DNA of 49,436 nt from an uncultured Dialister sp. (GTDB lineage: Bacteria > Bacillota > Negativicutes > Veillonellales > Dialisteraceae): the NCBI GenBank assembly GCA_934193095.1, contig CAKPUX010000008.1, forward strand, positions 1-49,436, read 5' to 3'. Shown in pieces: positions 7,696 to 16,300 of this stretch (position 1 is the first letter of the stretch; each line of letters opens with the position of its first letter). The position numbers were made by a program, and so were the translations under genes. Below the pieces are notes generated by a model, which saw only the letters and a program-made list of their open reading frames with translations, ran no database searches and was not told the DNA's origin.

Positions 7696-7702
7696 GTTCC
7701 CA

Positions 7703-7912
7703 TATACGGCGATGAGGAAGAGGAGTATGTCCGACAAAGCGAGCCGGCGGTGGTGAGAGGCCGGCGATGGACAGAAGGCGTTTCTGAGCTGTTTCCTGAA
7801 CAGAGTAGGGAAATAAGAGAAATCAAGGTGGGCCTTTGGCCAATGAGGGTGGAACCGCGGGTTAATGATCCCTGTAACTCGTCCCTGTAACTTTTTGTTA
7901 CAGGGATTTTTA
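7703..7912 (+). promoter_or_regulatory. Glycine T-box leader with terminator, glyQS
   Basis: Stem I begins with GATGAGGAAGAGGAGTA, including the AGTA loop-E side. The opposing GAA (about 7774-7776) is followed by specifier GGC (7777-7779), a glycine codon. The T-box AGGGTGGAACCGCG is at 7846-7859. The terminator stem TCCCTGTAAC/GTTACAGGGA (7882-7906) with TTTTTAT follows. The leader reads through when uncharged tRNA-Gly pairs with GGC. That requires a GCC anticodon; the two tRNA-Gly genes in this window are TCC and would not match. The coding gene starts 307 bases further on, beyond a repeat. Confidence 0.92.
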
Positions 7913-7924
7913 TATTGTTTGGAA

Positions 7925-8145
7925 TGAGTGGAGTGACTGGTGACTAGTAGCTAGGGATTTGTAGCTAGGGATTGGGAATGTGCTCTCTCCCAGCCGAGAA
8001 GTCCCTCACTATGAAAGTAGAGAATCTGGTTCAACGGGTTCAGAAGGTTCAATGGGGGAAGAAGGGGTGCGCAATTTATAGAGCGCTCGATACCCCTTAT
8101 AAATAATTCGCGGTGTTTCTTGTTTTTATGCGCCGCACCTTCCCC
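7925..8145 (+). repeat. Composite repeat between T-box and glyQ
   Basis: GTGACTGGTGACTAGTAGC-type units (about 7930-7975), GGTTCAACGGGTTCAG units (about 8030-8055) and the GC hairpin in degenerate form (TCGCGGTG...GCGCCGC, about 8107-8137). It becomes part of the glyQS mRNA 5' untranslated region. Confidence 0.65.
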
Positions 8146-8218
8146 GCCCGACCTATTGAACCCATAGGACCTGCCAAACCTATCCACCACCCCCCATTTC
8201 ATCGATCAGGAGGAACAA

Positions 8219-9100
8219 ATGACTTTTCAGCAGATCGTCTTAGCACTCCAGAAGTTCTGGTCCAAGCAGGGCTGCGTACTCGGAGAAGCTTACGACACAG
8301 AAAAAGGCGCAGGCACGATGAATCCGGCTACCTTCCTGCGCACCATCGGACCGGAACCGTGGAACGTAGCCTATATGGAACCATCCCGCCGTCCAGATGA
8401 CGGCCGCTACGGGGATAACCCGAACCGTCTCTACCAGCATCACCAGTTTCAGGTCATCATGAAGCCGTCCCCGAATAACATTCAGGAAACCTATCTGGAA
8501 TCCTTAAAAGAGCTCGGTATCAATCCGGAAGAACACGACATTCGTTTCGTCGAAGATAACTGGGAGTCCCCGACCTTAGGCGCGTGGGGTATCGGCTGGG
8601 AAGTCTGGCTCGACGGCATGGAAATCACCCAGTTCACCTATTTCCAGCAGGTCGGCGGTATCGATGAGCATCCTGTTTCCGTAGAAATCACCTACGGCCT
8701 TGAACGTATCGCGATGTACATTCAGGAAGTCGACAATGTCTATGACCTCGAATGGACCGACGGCGTCACCTATGGCGACATCTGGCACCAGAATGAATAC
8801 GAGCAGTCCGTCTACAGCTACGAGCTCTCTGACCACGATATGCTCTTCAAGCTCTTCGACATGTACGAAAAAGAAGCACAGCGCGTCGTGAAGGCCGGCC
8901 TCGTACTCCCAGCCTACGACTACGTACTGAAATGCTCCCATTCTTTCAACCTGCTGGACGCTGCCGGAGCGATCTCCCTCTCGGAACGTACAGAATATAT
9001 TTCCCGTGTCAGAAACCTGGCCCGCATGTGCGCCAAGGCTTGGCTGAAAAAGCGCAAAGAGCTGGGATTCCCCATGCTTAAAGGAGGCGAAGCGAAATGA
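8219..9100 (+). CDS. glyQ: Glycyl-tRNA synthetase alpha subunit
   Basis: 293 residues, the normal length for the bacterial alpha subunit of the alpha2beta2 GlyRS. It begins MTFQQIVLALQKFWSKQGCV. It carries the class II core, with GAGTMNPATFLRTIGPEPW (about 29-47), YVEPSRRPxDGRYGxNPNR-type sequence (YMEPSRRPDDGRYGDNPNR), and EITQFTYFQQVGG (about 140-152). It catalyses glycine activation together with GlyS. The start has AGGAGG 7 bases upstream. Its last codons overlap glyS (ATGA), so the subunits are translationally coupled. It is controlled by the T-box at 7703-7912. Confidence 0.97.
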   Translation: MTFQQIVLALQKFWSKQGCVLGEAYDTEKGAGTMNPATFLRTIGPEPWNVAYMEPSRRPDDGRYGDNPNRLYQHHQFQVIMKPSPNNIQETYLESLKELGINPEEHDIRFVEDNWESPTLGAWGIGWEVWLDGMEITQFTYFQQVGGIDEHPVSVEITYGLERIAMYIQEVDNVYDLEWTDGVTYGDIWHQNEYEQSVYSYELSDHDMLFKLFDMYEKEAQRVVKAGLVLPAYDYVLKCSHSFNLLDAAGAISLSERTEYISRVRNLARMCAKAWLKKRKELGFPMLKGGEAK

Positions 9101-11148
9101 GTAAGAATCTTCTTTTAGAAATCGGTACAGAGGAAATGCCGGCCAATATCATGTCCGGCGTCGTTGACCAGCTGAAAGCGCTCGCCGCTTCCCAGTTCGA
9201 AGCCCACCGCATCGCTGCCGAAAACATCACCATCTACGCGACCCCGCGCCGTCTCGCCGTCCTCGTCAAGGGCGCCGCAGACCGTCAGCCGGATGAAGAA
9301 GTCAAGAAACGCGGCCCGTCCATCAAAGCTGCATTTGATGCCGATGGAAATCCGACCCGCGCGGCCCAGGGATTTGCCCGCGGCCAGCACATCGATCCAT
9401 CTGAACTCGTCAAAGAAGGGGAATACACCTGGGCGCATGTCGTACATGCAGGCAAGAAAGTCGAAGAGGTCCTTCCTGAGCTCTTCCTCTCTCTCATCAC
9501 CGGTCTGAACTTCACCAGAAGCATGCGCTGGGCCGATGAAGAAGCCCATTTCATCCGTCCTGTCCGCTGGATCGTTGCTCTCTGCGACAAGGAAATCATC
9601 CCGATGGAATTTGCCCACGTCAAGAGCGGCAATGTCAGCCGCGGACACCGTTTCCTCTGCAAGGAACCTGTCGTGATCTCCGACCCGCTCTCCTACCAGG
9701 AAACCATGCGTCACGCCTTTGTCATCGTCGATCAGGACGAACGCCGCGAAATGATTCGCACCGGCCTTCTCGCTGTCGCAGACCAGCTCGGCGGCCACGT
9801 CTGGCACAATGCAGACCTTCTGGAAGAAATCAATTACCTCGTCGAATACCCGACCCCGCTCTATGGCAAGATCGATGATGAATTCCTGAAGCTCCCGGTT
9901 CCCGCCGTCGTTACCCCGATGCGTGACCACCAGAGATACTACCCTGTCAGAAACGAAGACGGCTCCCTCATGCCGTACTTCCTGACCGTTCGAAACGGCG
10001 GCACTAAAGCCCTTGAAAACGTCCAGCACGGCAACGAAAAAGTCCTCCGTGCTCGTCTCGACGATGCGAAATTCTTCTTCGAAAACGACCGTAAGAAAAC
10101 ACTGGAAGGCCACAGAGATGACCTCACCCGCATCAACTATCAGGAAGGCATGGGAGACATGCGTGATAAAGCAGACCGCCTTCAGAAACTGACGGAAGCC
10201 ATCGGCAAGGACTGGGGCTTCACGGCAGAGGAAGCCGCTGACGCCGACCGCGCCGCCTTCCTCTCCAAGTCTGACCTCGCGACCGGCATGGTCACCGAAT
10301 TCACCGAACTGCAGGGCGAAATGGGTAAGGAATATGCTCTCCTTGACGGGGAAAAACCGGAAGTTGCAAAGGCCATCTTCGAGCAGTATATGCCAAGATT
10401 CGCCGGAGATATCCTCCCGCAGCAGAAAATCGGCCGTGCGCTCTCCCTCGCTGATAAGCTGGATAACCTCGCTGCGACCTTCCTGCGCGGTCTCATCCCG
10501 ACCGGCTCTCAGGATCCCTTCGCGCTCCGCCGTCAGACCATCGGCGCCGTAAATATCCTGACTGATGGAAAGATCCACTGGGACATCCGCCGCGGCATCG
10601 AGGCAGCACTTGCCCTCCTTCCGGGCGATGAAGAGACGAAGAAGACCGTCCTCTCCCAGATCGAAGACTTCTTCCGTCAGCGCATCAAAGCCATCATGCT
10701 CGATGAAGGCATCGCCTACGACATCATCGACGCCGTCCTCGCCGGCCCTGTTGATGACATTTATGCCCTCTTCCTGAAAGCCCGCAGCATGGCAGAAAGC
10801 CAGCTGAAGGACGAAGCTGACCTCCGACAGGCTGTCACTCGTCTTGCGAATATCACCAAGGGCAAGACCGGCGGCAAGGTTGATCCATCCCTCTTCACCG
10901 AAGACGTGGAAAAGAAGCTCCAGGATGCTTTCGAAGCTGTTTCTGCCAAAGCCCTTCCGCTCTTTGCTTCTTACGAGTACGGAAAAGCCCTCCCGGCTCT
11001 CAAGGAACTCACGGCTCCGATCAATGACTACCTCGACAACGTCATGGTCATGGTCGATGACGAAGCCGTCAAGAACAACCGCATCTCCCAGCTCCTCGCT
11101 ACCCTCGCCCTCTTCAATAACTGGGGCGACTTCAGCAAGCTGGTGTGA
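9097..11148 (+). CDS. glyS: Glycyl-tRNA synthetase beta subunit
   Basis: 683 residues. It begins with the family signature LLLEIGTEEMPA (5-16). The N-terminal B3/B4-like and middle regions include the HFxRPVRW motif (AHFIRPVRWIVAL) and MRDHQRYYP (about 275-283). An HD-like region lies near 390-470, and a C-terminal DALR-type anticodon-binding segment ends VMVMVDDEAVKNNRISQLL. It supplies tRNA recognition for the alpha2beta2 enzyme. The start overlaps the glyQ stop by 4 bases, with AAAGGAGGCG just upstream. Confidence 0.97.
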   Translation: MSKNLLLEIGTEEMPANIMSGVVDQLKALAASQFEAHRIAAENITIYATPRRLAVLVKGAADRQPDEEVKKRGPSIKAAFDADGNPTRAAQGFARGQHIDPSELVKEGEYTWAHVVHAGKKVEEVLPELFLSLITGLNFTRSMRWADEEAHFIRPVRWIVALCDKEIIPMEFAHVKSGNVSRGHRFLCKEPVVISDPLSYQETMRHAFVIVDQDERREMIRTGLLAVADQLGGHVWHNADLLEEINYLVEYPTPLYGKIDDEFLKLPVPAVVTPMRDHQRYYPVRNEDGSLMPYFLTVRNGGTKALENVQHGNEKVLRARLDDAKFFFENDRKKTLEGHRDDLTRINYQEGMGDMRDKADRLQKLTEAIGKDWGFTAEEAADADRAAFLSKSDLATGMVTEFTELQGEMGKEYALLDGEKPEVAKAIFEQYMPRFAGDILPQQKIGRALSLADKLDNLAATFLRGLIPTGSQDPFALRRQTIGAVNILTDGKIHWDIRRGIEAALALLPGDEETKKTVLSQIEDFFRQRIKAIMLDEGIAYDIIDAVLAGPVDDIYALFLKARSMAESQLKDEADLRQAVTRLANITKGKTGGKVDPSLFTEDVEKKLQDAFEAVSAKALPLFASYEYGKALPALKELTAPINDYLDNVMVMVDDEAVKNNRISQLLATLALFNNWGDFSKLV

Positions 11149-11185
11149 TCGGCTTTCTGGAAATCGTCTTTTCGATAGACTGCTA

Positions 11186-11235
11186 AAAAAGGGGCTGTGA
11201 AGAAATGAATCCTCATTTCTTCACAGCCCCTTTTT
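11186..11235 (+). terminator. Terminator after glyS, a repeated cassette
   Basis: GGGGCTGTGAAGAAAT...ATTTCTTCACAGCCCC then TTTTTA, nearly identical to 6688-6732, including the downstream CTTTGCTTTCATTTGG. Confidence 0.85.
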
Positions 11236-11823
11236 ACTTTGCTTTCATTTGGTTCAGGGTTCAAGGTTCAGGGTTCAGGGTTCAGGTGGCGGCGAAGCCG
11301 CCACCTGAACCCTGAACCCTAGTTACCAGTCAACACACTCCTCTTTTCTCCCTCCTTCCTTTGGAAGGAGGTGCCCCGAAGGGGCGGAGGTTGGCTCTCG
11401 AAGCGGTATTTTCACACGCGGGGATGCTAACCCCGCCTCGCTTCGCTCATCTGCCCCTTCCAGAGGAAGGGGCGAGAATGATTCTTAATCGGGCATCGCC
11501 CTTTATATAAATTGACGCGAAGCGTCGCTCCACCAAATCCCCCTTCCCATCGGGAAGTAATGCCATTAAGTTAAGCAACAGAACGTTCTTGGCACCCCAT
11601 CGGGGGAGCTCCCCGAAGGGGTGAGGGGGCTACGTAGCGGTATTGCATGAAAGTGTTGGAATATCGATAGCATCGGACTATTCAATATAGTACGCTATAC
11701 CGCTAGCATGCCCCATCTCGCTGCGCTCGAAATGGCGTCTCACTGGATTTTAGTGTCGCTTCGCTCCTAAAATCCAGTTCGCTTGCACATATTGCCTTCG
11801 GCACTTCCCCGCATAGTGCATAG
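11236..11823. repeat. Repeat-only gap
   Basis: No gene is visible. In order: GGTTCAGGGTTCAAGG units facing their inverse (about 11253-11322, a potential hairpin around GTGGCGGC/GCCGCCAC), a CTTTGGAAGGAGGTGCC...GGGGCGG module (about 11350-11390) with an inverted CCCCTTCCAGAGGAAGGGG (about 11454-11473), then a 157-bp unit from about 11551 to 11707 (ATTAAGTTAAGC, CCCCATCGGGGGAGCT, GTAGCGGTAT...ATACCGCTAG). That unit recurs at 49280-49436. 11708-11823 is unassigned. Confidence 0.65.
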
Positions 11824-11858
11824 AAAAAGGATACTTCACGCCGTGGTGTGAAGTATCC
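11824..11858 (-). terminator. Terminator of the MFS gene
   Basis: Minus-strand stem GGATACTTCAC, short loop, GTGAAGTATCC, then TTTTTCTA. It lies 24 bases after the stop. Confidence 0.85.
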
Positions 11859-11881
11859 CGAAGAATTCGGCACAGCTGCTT

Positions 11882-13045
11882 TTACCCTTCCTTCTTCATA
11901 TCAGGGATCAATTTCAGCACGCAGTACAGGAAAGCAAGGAAGGCGAAGGCTGCGCCGGCAAAGCCGATGCATGTGATCGAGACATATGTGCAGAGAAGGC
12001 CGCCCAGCCATGTACCGGAGCCTATGCCCAGATTGAAGATGCCGGAGAAGATGGACATGGCGACGGGGGCTTCGACGCTGGTGGTGACCTGAATGGTCTC
12101 TGCCTGCAGCCCGACGTTGAAGGCGGTCGCGGCCATGCCCCAGAGGATGCAGAGGGCGCAGATGGCGTAGAGATTTCCTGCAAGCGGATAGAAGAGGGAA
12201 AGCGCGATGACGAGGAGGAGGATCGTTGAGGCTAGGAGAGAATAGCGGTGCGCGTTATAGAGCTTCGAGAAGAGGAAGCTGCCGAGAAGTCCTGCAAAGC
12301 CGAAGACGGTGAGAAGCATGGTGATCCAGTCAGCCGGGAAGTGAGAGATCTGCAGCATGAAAGGCTCGATGTAGCTGTAGCAGGTGTAGTAACCGGAGGA
12401 GACAAGGAAGGAGAGGAGAAAGATGCCTGCGAGGACTTTATTTCTGAAAAGTTTCGGCACGTCTTTCACGGCGAAAGGCGCATTACCGGAGACTTTCGGG
12501 AGCAGGAAGAAGAGGTAGGCGAGTGTCACAAAGGAAATGACGGCCACGCAGGCGAAGGTCATGCGCCATCCGGCGGCGAGCCCGATGAAGCGGCCCATGG
12601 GAAGTCCGAAAATCATCGCAACGGATGTCCCAGTGACGACCATGCCCATGGCAGTGGACTGGTGGGAGGCGGGCACGATGCGCGTCGCGATGGGGGTCGC
12701 GATGGACCAGAAGACGGAGTGGGCAAAAGCGACGCCTATACGGGAGGCGAGGAGGGTGTAGTAGCCCGTAGAAATCGAAGAGAATACCTGTGATACGGCA
12801 AAGAGGGCGATCACGCCGAGAAGCAGCGGGCGGAGCGGGATGCGTGAGCAGAGAATCATGAGCGGGAGTGACATCGCCATGACGACCCAGGCATAGATGG
12901 AAATCAGCATGCCCGCGCGGGCTTCGGTGATGCCAAAGTCCACCGCAATATCCGTCAGAAGACCGATGGGCATGAATTCTGAGGTGTTGAAAATAAAGGC
13001 AGAGAGTGTGATGCCGACGAGCGGCAGCCATTCACGTAAAGTCAT
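11882..13045 (-). CDS. MFS sugar-efflux transporter, SotB/AraJ-like
   Basis: 387 residues with about 12 hydrophobic segments. It strongly resembles the DHA1 sugar-efflux group (SotB/YdeA): FIFNTSEFMPIGLLTDIA (about 16-33), ISIYAWVVMAMSLPLMI, the AFAHSVFWSIATPIATRI block, GLPMGRFIGLAAGWRMTF and SYIEPFML. Homologues export sugars or drugs by proton antiport; the substrate here is unknown. I start at the ATG with AAAGGATGG upstream (13045). An upstream in-frame extension to 13360 is rejected because it runs through repeat DNA and crosses the promoter. It has its own promoter and terminator. Confidence 0.88.
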   Translation of the reverse strand: MTLREWLPLVGITLSAFIFNTSEFMPIGLLTDIAVDFGITEARAGMLISIYAWVVMAMSLPLMILCSRIPLRPLLLGVIALFAVSQVFSSISTGYYTLLASRIGVAFAHSVFWSIATPIATRIVPASHQSTAMGMVVTGTSVAMIFGLPMGRFIGLAAGWRMTFACVAVISFVTLAYLFFLLPKVSGNAPFAVKDVPKLFRNKVLAGIFLLSFLVSSGYYTCYSYIEPFMLQISHFPADWITMLLTVFGFAGLLGSFLFSKLYNAHRYSLLASTILLLVIALSLFYPLAGNLYAICALCILWGMAATAFNVGLQAETIQVTTSVEAPVAMSIFSGIFNLGIGSGTWLGGLLCTYVSITCIGFAGAAFAFLAFLYCVLKLIPDMKKEG

Positions 13046-13093
13046 AGATGAACCATCCTTTGATAACGTATTTGCATAAGTGCGTAGGTACGT

Positions 13094-13122
13094 ATTATAG
13101 CATGCGATGGGTCGGGGTTCAA
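13094..13122 (-). promoter_or_regulatory. Promoter of the MFS gene
   Basis: Minus strand TTGAAC, 17-base spacer, perfect TATAAT, 49 bases before the ATG. Confidence 0.8.
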
Positions 13123-13299
13123 GGTGAGGGTCAGCGGGTACAGCAGGGGGGCTTTGGTATGCAAGGCAGAGGAGAAAATGGGAAAAGGCTCTGCTCCTTG
13201 GTGCAGATACGGGTAGTCCCCTATCCACAGCTGGCGCGGTCCCCCTTCCCCGAAGGGGAAGGCAAAGAAGTGCGCGCTGCGCGCCCTTTTCTATGGGCG

Positions 13300-13461
13300 A
13301 TGCCCGAAGGTCAGCGGATAGCAGGTTTCCCGTTTGCAGTTTTCTGACATTGACCGCCAAACCGCGAATGACAAAGATTTCTCACTGGCGCTCGAAATGA
13401 CGATACGAGAGAGTCCCCAGTTCCCAGTCCCTAGTAACCAGTCACTAGTCACTAGTCACAA
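13300..13461. repeat. Long direct repeat, copy 1
   Basis: About 160 bp starting GATGCCCGAAGGTCAG, then GCAGGTTTCCC, GACAAAGATTTCTC, GCTCGAAATGACGATA and ending in CCAGTCACTAGTCAC units. A second copy in the same orientation is at 14357-14513. The two flank the glycosylase-family gene. Upstream, 13123-13299 holds no gene, only a CCCCTTCCCCGAAGGGGAAGG palindrome near 13240-13262. Confidence 0.75.
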
Positions 13462-13474
13462 GATCGCCCCAATC

Positions 13475-13507
13475 AAAAACCCGCCCTGCAGAGCAGAGCG
13501 GGTTTTT
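13475..13507 (-). terminator. Terminator of the glycosylase-family gene
   Basis: AAAAACCCGC, loop, GCGGGTTTTT, usable on both strands. It lies 9 bases past the minus-strand stop codon. Confidence 0.85.
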
Positions 13508-13516
13508 AACGATGCA

Positions 13517-14206
13517 TCACCTCATCGCTTCTTTGAGCTGGGCGCGGAAGATGCCAGTGCCGCCGTTTGCGGGATGGCGCAGGCCCGTCACGGAGAAGCC
13601 GGCCTCGGTGAGTGTCATCTCACTCTTCCTGCCGATGGCAAAGAGCGGAAGGGTACCAGTGAGGGTGAGGAGCTCTTTCGTATACGTGAGGCCGATGGTG
13701 AGCTCTTCGTCCTTCGGTGTGCGGTTCGTGAGGAGATTTCCTTTTTTATAAGGATGGAAAGGAAAGATGTTCCACAAGAGAAATTCATCGGGGGCAAGGC
13801 CGGCTTCAAGGCATGCGCTCCAGACGACGGAGTCGGTGGGCTCATTGAAGCCTTTCTCTTTCTGAGCAGTCTTCGTGATGAAGGGGCTGTCCATCCGGCT
13901 GGTACGCATGCCTTCGCGGCCTAGGATCATTCGGCTCGTGACTTTGGGATGTTGGTTCAAGAGCATACGCTCGCAGGTCATGGCGATGCCGGAGAAGTGC
14001 CCGCCCTGATAGCCGCAGGCTTCGGCGATGAGAAGGATCTTGGCCCGCCCGATGCGCCGGGCGAGGTAGTCCGTAAGCTGTTCTTTGCGGATAGAGACGG
14101 CACCATTGACTTCGTAGTCTGCGTCCGTATCACGCCATGGGTTGAAGACGTTCTCGCCCTCGTAGGCGGAGAGGGCAGTGAGAAAATGGGGGAGATTGTC
14201 GTTCAT
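13517..14206 (-). CDS. Uracil-DNA glycosylase family protein
   Basis: 229 residues. It carries the superfamily elements as I know them: the ILLIAEACGYQGGHFSG stretch (about 57-73), where a water-activating/uracil-pocket segment is expected, LLWNIFPFHP (about 145-154), and the late RHPANGGTG loop (about 211-219), equivalent to the HPSxxx leucine-loop motif. The role would be base-excision repair, or a related nucleobase-binding function. The motif is non-canonical (AEACG instead of GEAPG/GQDPY), so enzymatic activity is inferred. The start is chosen at AAGAGG-spaced ATG; the longer frame to 14305 lies in repeat DNA. The gene is bracketed by direct repeats. Confidence 0.7.
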   Translation of the reverse strand: MNDNLPHFLTALSAYEGENVFNPWRDTDADYEVNGAVSIRKEQLTDYLARRIGRAKILLIAEACGYQGGHFSGIAMTCERMLLNQHPKVTSRMILGREGMRTSRMDSPFITKTAQKEKGFNEPTDSVVWSACLEAGLAPDEFLLWNIFPFHPYKKGNLLTNRTPKDEELTIGLTYTKELLTLTGTLPLFAIGRKSEMTLTEAGFSVTGLRHPANGGTGIFRAQLKEAMR

Positions 14207-14356
14207 AGGGGCCTCTTGAAAATGAGAAATGAGAAATGAGAAATTAGGAATGAAGGTGGCGGCTTCGCTGAGATCCTTCGACTCAGGTCGCAGCTGTTCT
14301 GGCATTCGTTATCTCGCATACGACGTTTCTTGCCGCTCAGGATGACGAAATGGGGT

Positions 14357-14513
14357 GATGCCCGAAGGTCAGGGGGAGCAGGTTTCCCCTTGGTGTTTTT
14401 CTGGCATCGGCAATTTGACCGCGAAGGACAAAGATTTCTCGCTTGCGCTCGAAATGACGATATGAGAGAGTCTGATGTCTCCCAGTCCCTAGTCACCAGT
14501 CCCCAGTCCCCAC
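14357..14513. repeat. Long direct repeat, copy 2
   Basis: The same modules and orientation as 13300-13461 (GATGCCCGAAGGTCAG ... GACAAAGATTTCTC ... CCAGTCCCTAGTCACCAG). Its distal end overlaps the last codons and stop of the adjacent glycosyltransferase gene. Confidence 0.75.
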
Positions 14514-16163
14514 AAACCGATAAATTGTCCCTGCTTTTGTGGTTTCTACTTTTTGAAAACGGGGGGCGAGCGACCAGGCGGCAAAGTATTTGGCTTTTCC
14601 GTTTGCTACATAGAGATAGCTAGGCGCATCAGAGGCTTTGGCGGCTTCGATGAATTGTTCTTCGTTTACGGTGGGGATGGGAGATTTCTTATCCCAGCGG
14701 GCATCGCGCTTTTCCTGGTCCAGCAGCGGTTCATCAGGCAGGAGGCGTGTCGCGATGTCGCCTGTGTAGTAGCTGTAGCTGGCAGGATAGGTGAGGAAAA
14801 AGTAGTGTTTTCCTTTTTCTTCGTGGACGGCGCTTTCGATTTCGAATGCCGAGCGTGTCATCATGAAGTGGGGAAGGCCTTCGGAGATACAGCAGAGGAA
14901 GGCGGACGCCGTGACCGCAGAGATGATGGTGAGGCGCTTGAACTGGTTTGCTTTCCAGCGGATGAGGTAGGCGAAGAGGCCATAGGCGAGGACAGCGTAG
15001 AAGACCAGCCAGTTTCCTTCCTTAAGACGAAAGGTGCCGGCAAAGAGCGCCGCCATAAGGATCAGGAGTCCGAGGCCGCCCAGGATGGAGGGGACTTTCT
15101 CGCCCATGCGGATACGGAGCGCGCCGAAGGCGGCAAAGGTGATGGCAGGGACGACGGCGATGTAGGAGTAGGTGACGTATTTCGTGGCCATCAGGGTGTA
15201 GAAGAGGATGGTGCCCCAGCACCAGACCATGAGGAAGAGGTAGAAGGCGCCTTTCTCTTTCCAGCGCATTTTCATTTCATAGAAGGAAACGAAAGCCCAT
15301 GGGAGGAGCGAGGCAGGAAGGAGGATGAGGTAGTAGTACCAGTGGTTATCTTCCGGATGCTCGGAAGAGGTGGCGCGGAGGACGTTGTGCAGTCCCAGAA
15401 ATTCATTGATGAAATCACTGCCGTGGATCGCATACATGCCGCCGTACCAGGGAAGGACGATGGCAAAGAAGGCGAGAAGCCCCTGCCAGGGGAAAAGGCG
15501 GAGGATGGTCTTCGGCTCTTTCATCGAAAGGCACCAGATGACAAGGAGAAGGCCGGGAAGGACGAGGCCGACGGGGCCTTTCGTGAGGCAGGCAAGCCCC
15601 GCGGCAGCGTAGGCGATCACCAGATGCTTTTTGCTGGTTTCTGTGATGCCGATGTAGGCAGAAAACATGGTCGGGATGGTGAAGAGGAGGAGGATGCTGT
15701 CGGTGATGATGGCGTGGGAGATCACCCAGCACTCCAGCGAGGTCGCGAGCATGACGCCGGCCCAGATGGAGACAACATTGTCTTTCAGGATGCGCCGGAG
15801 ATACCAGATGAGAAGTGTCACGGAGAGGGCGCCTGTAAGTACTGCCGGCAGGCGGGCGACGAGGTCGGTGAAGCCAAGTACGCTGTAGGACAGGGAGAGG
15901 AGCCAGTAGACCATGATGGGCTTGTCATACCAGTAGATCCCATAGATCTGCGGGGATATCCAGTCGCCAGACTTCACCATTTCACGGGCGGTCAGTGCGT
16001 AGTTCGACTCGACCGGATCGGTGATCGGAAGCAGCCAGCTACCCCAGAGGAAGAAGAGAAAGGCGATGATGAAGAAGCTGATAAAAGAGATCAGGGTGCT
16101 GCGTTCGTTCTCTTTGGCAAGCTGCGCCTGTTTTCTCTCACGCTTTTGACGTTTTGTACTCAA
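14493..16163 (-). CDS. ArnT-like glycosyltransferase (GT39/GT83), copy 1
   Basis: 556 residues. A basic cytoplasmic N-terminus (1-20) precedes about 11-12 membrane segments and a C-terminal soluble domain (about 440-556). The first periplasmic loop has the motif TDPVESNYALTAREM (about 48-62) and YWYDKPIMVYW, typical of polyprenyl-phosphate-sugar transferases such as ArnT. Such enzymes use undecaprenyl-phosphate-linked sugars to modify lipid A or other surface glycans; the acceptor here is unknown. The start is TTG with AGGAGG upstream. The last codons (GTGDW) and the TGA stop lie in repeat sequence. Its paralogue is 137 bases upstream. Confidence 0.85.
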   Translation of the reverse strand: MSTKRQKRERKQAQLAKENERSTLISFISFFIIAFLFFLWGSWLLPITDPVESNYALTAREMVKSGDWISPQIYGIYWYDKPIMVYWLLSLSYSVLGFTDLVARLPAVLTGALSVTLLIWYLRRILKDNVVSIWAGVMLATSLECWVISHAIITDSILLLFTIPTMFSAYIGITETSKKHLVIAYAAAGLACLTKGPVGLVLPGLLLVIWCLSMKEPKTILRLFPWQGLLAFFAIVLPWYGGMYAIHGSDFINEFLGLHNVLRATSSEHPEDNHWYYYLILLPASLLPWAFVSFYEMKMRWKEKGAFYLFLMVWCWGTILFYTLMATKYVTYSYIAVVPAITFAAFGALRIRMGEKVPSILGGLGLLILMAALFAGTFRLKEGNWLVFYAVLAYGLFAYLIRWKANQFKRLTIISAVTASAFLCCISEGLPHFMMTRSAFEIESAVHEEKGKHYFFLTYPASYSYYTGDIATRLLPDEPLLDQEKRDARWDKKSPIPTVNEEQFIEAAKASDAPSYLYVANGKAKYFAAWSLAPRFQKVETTKAGTIYRFVGTGDW

Positions 16164-16300
16164 GGAGACCTCCTGTAACTAAAACTGTGACATGGTAAAG
16201 CGGCGTACCCATCAGAAAGCGCCGAAACATAGAGAGTGATGGTCATATCTCATGTCATGCATGGCCTATCAGATCGGACGATGATGGAAACGGCAGCTCC

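Noticed and set aside
9115..10578. 487-residue minus-strand frame opposite glyS
   Set aside because: Antisense of a conserved synthetase gene; no start signals.
13046..13360. N-terminal extension of the MFS protein
   Set aside because: It runs through the promoter (13094-13122) and repeat DNA; the downstream ATG has a good ribosome site and matches the family's N-terminus.
14553..16178. 541-residue plus-strand frame opposite the ArnT-like gene
   Set aside because: Composition is charged and low in hydrophobics as expected for the complement of a membrane protein; the minus-strand protein has family motifs.
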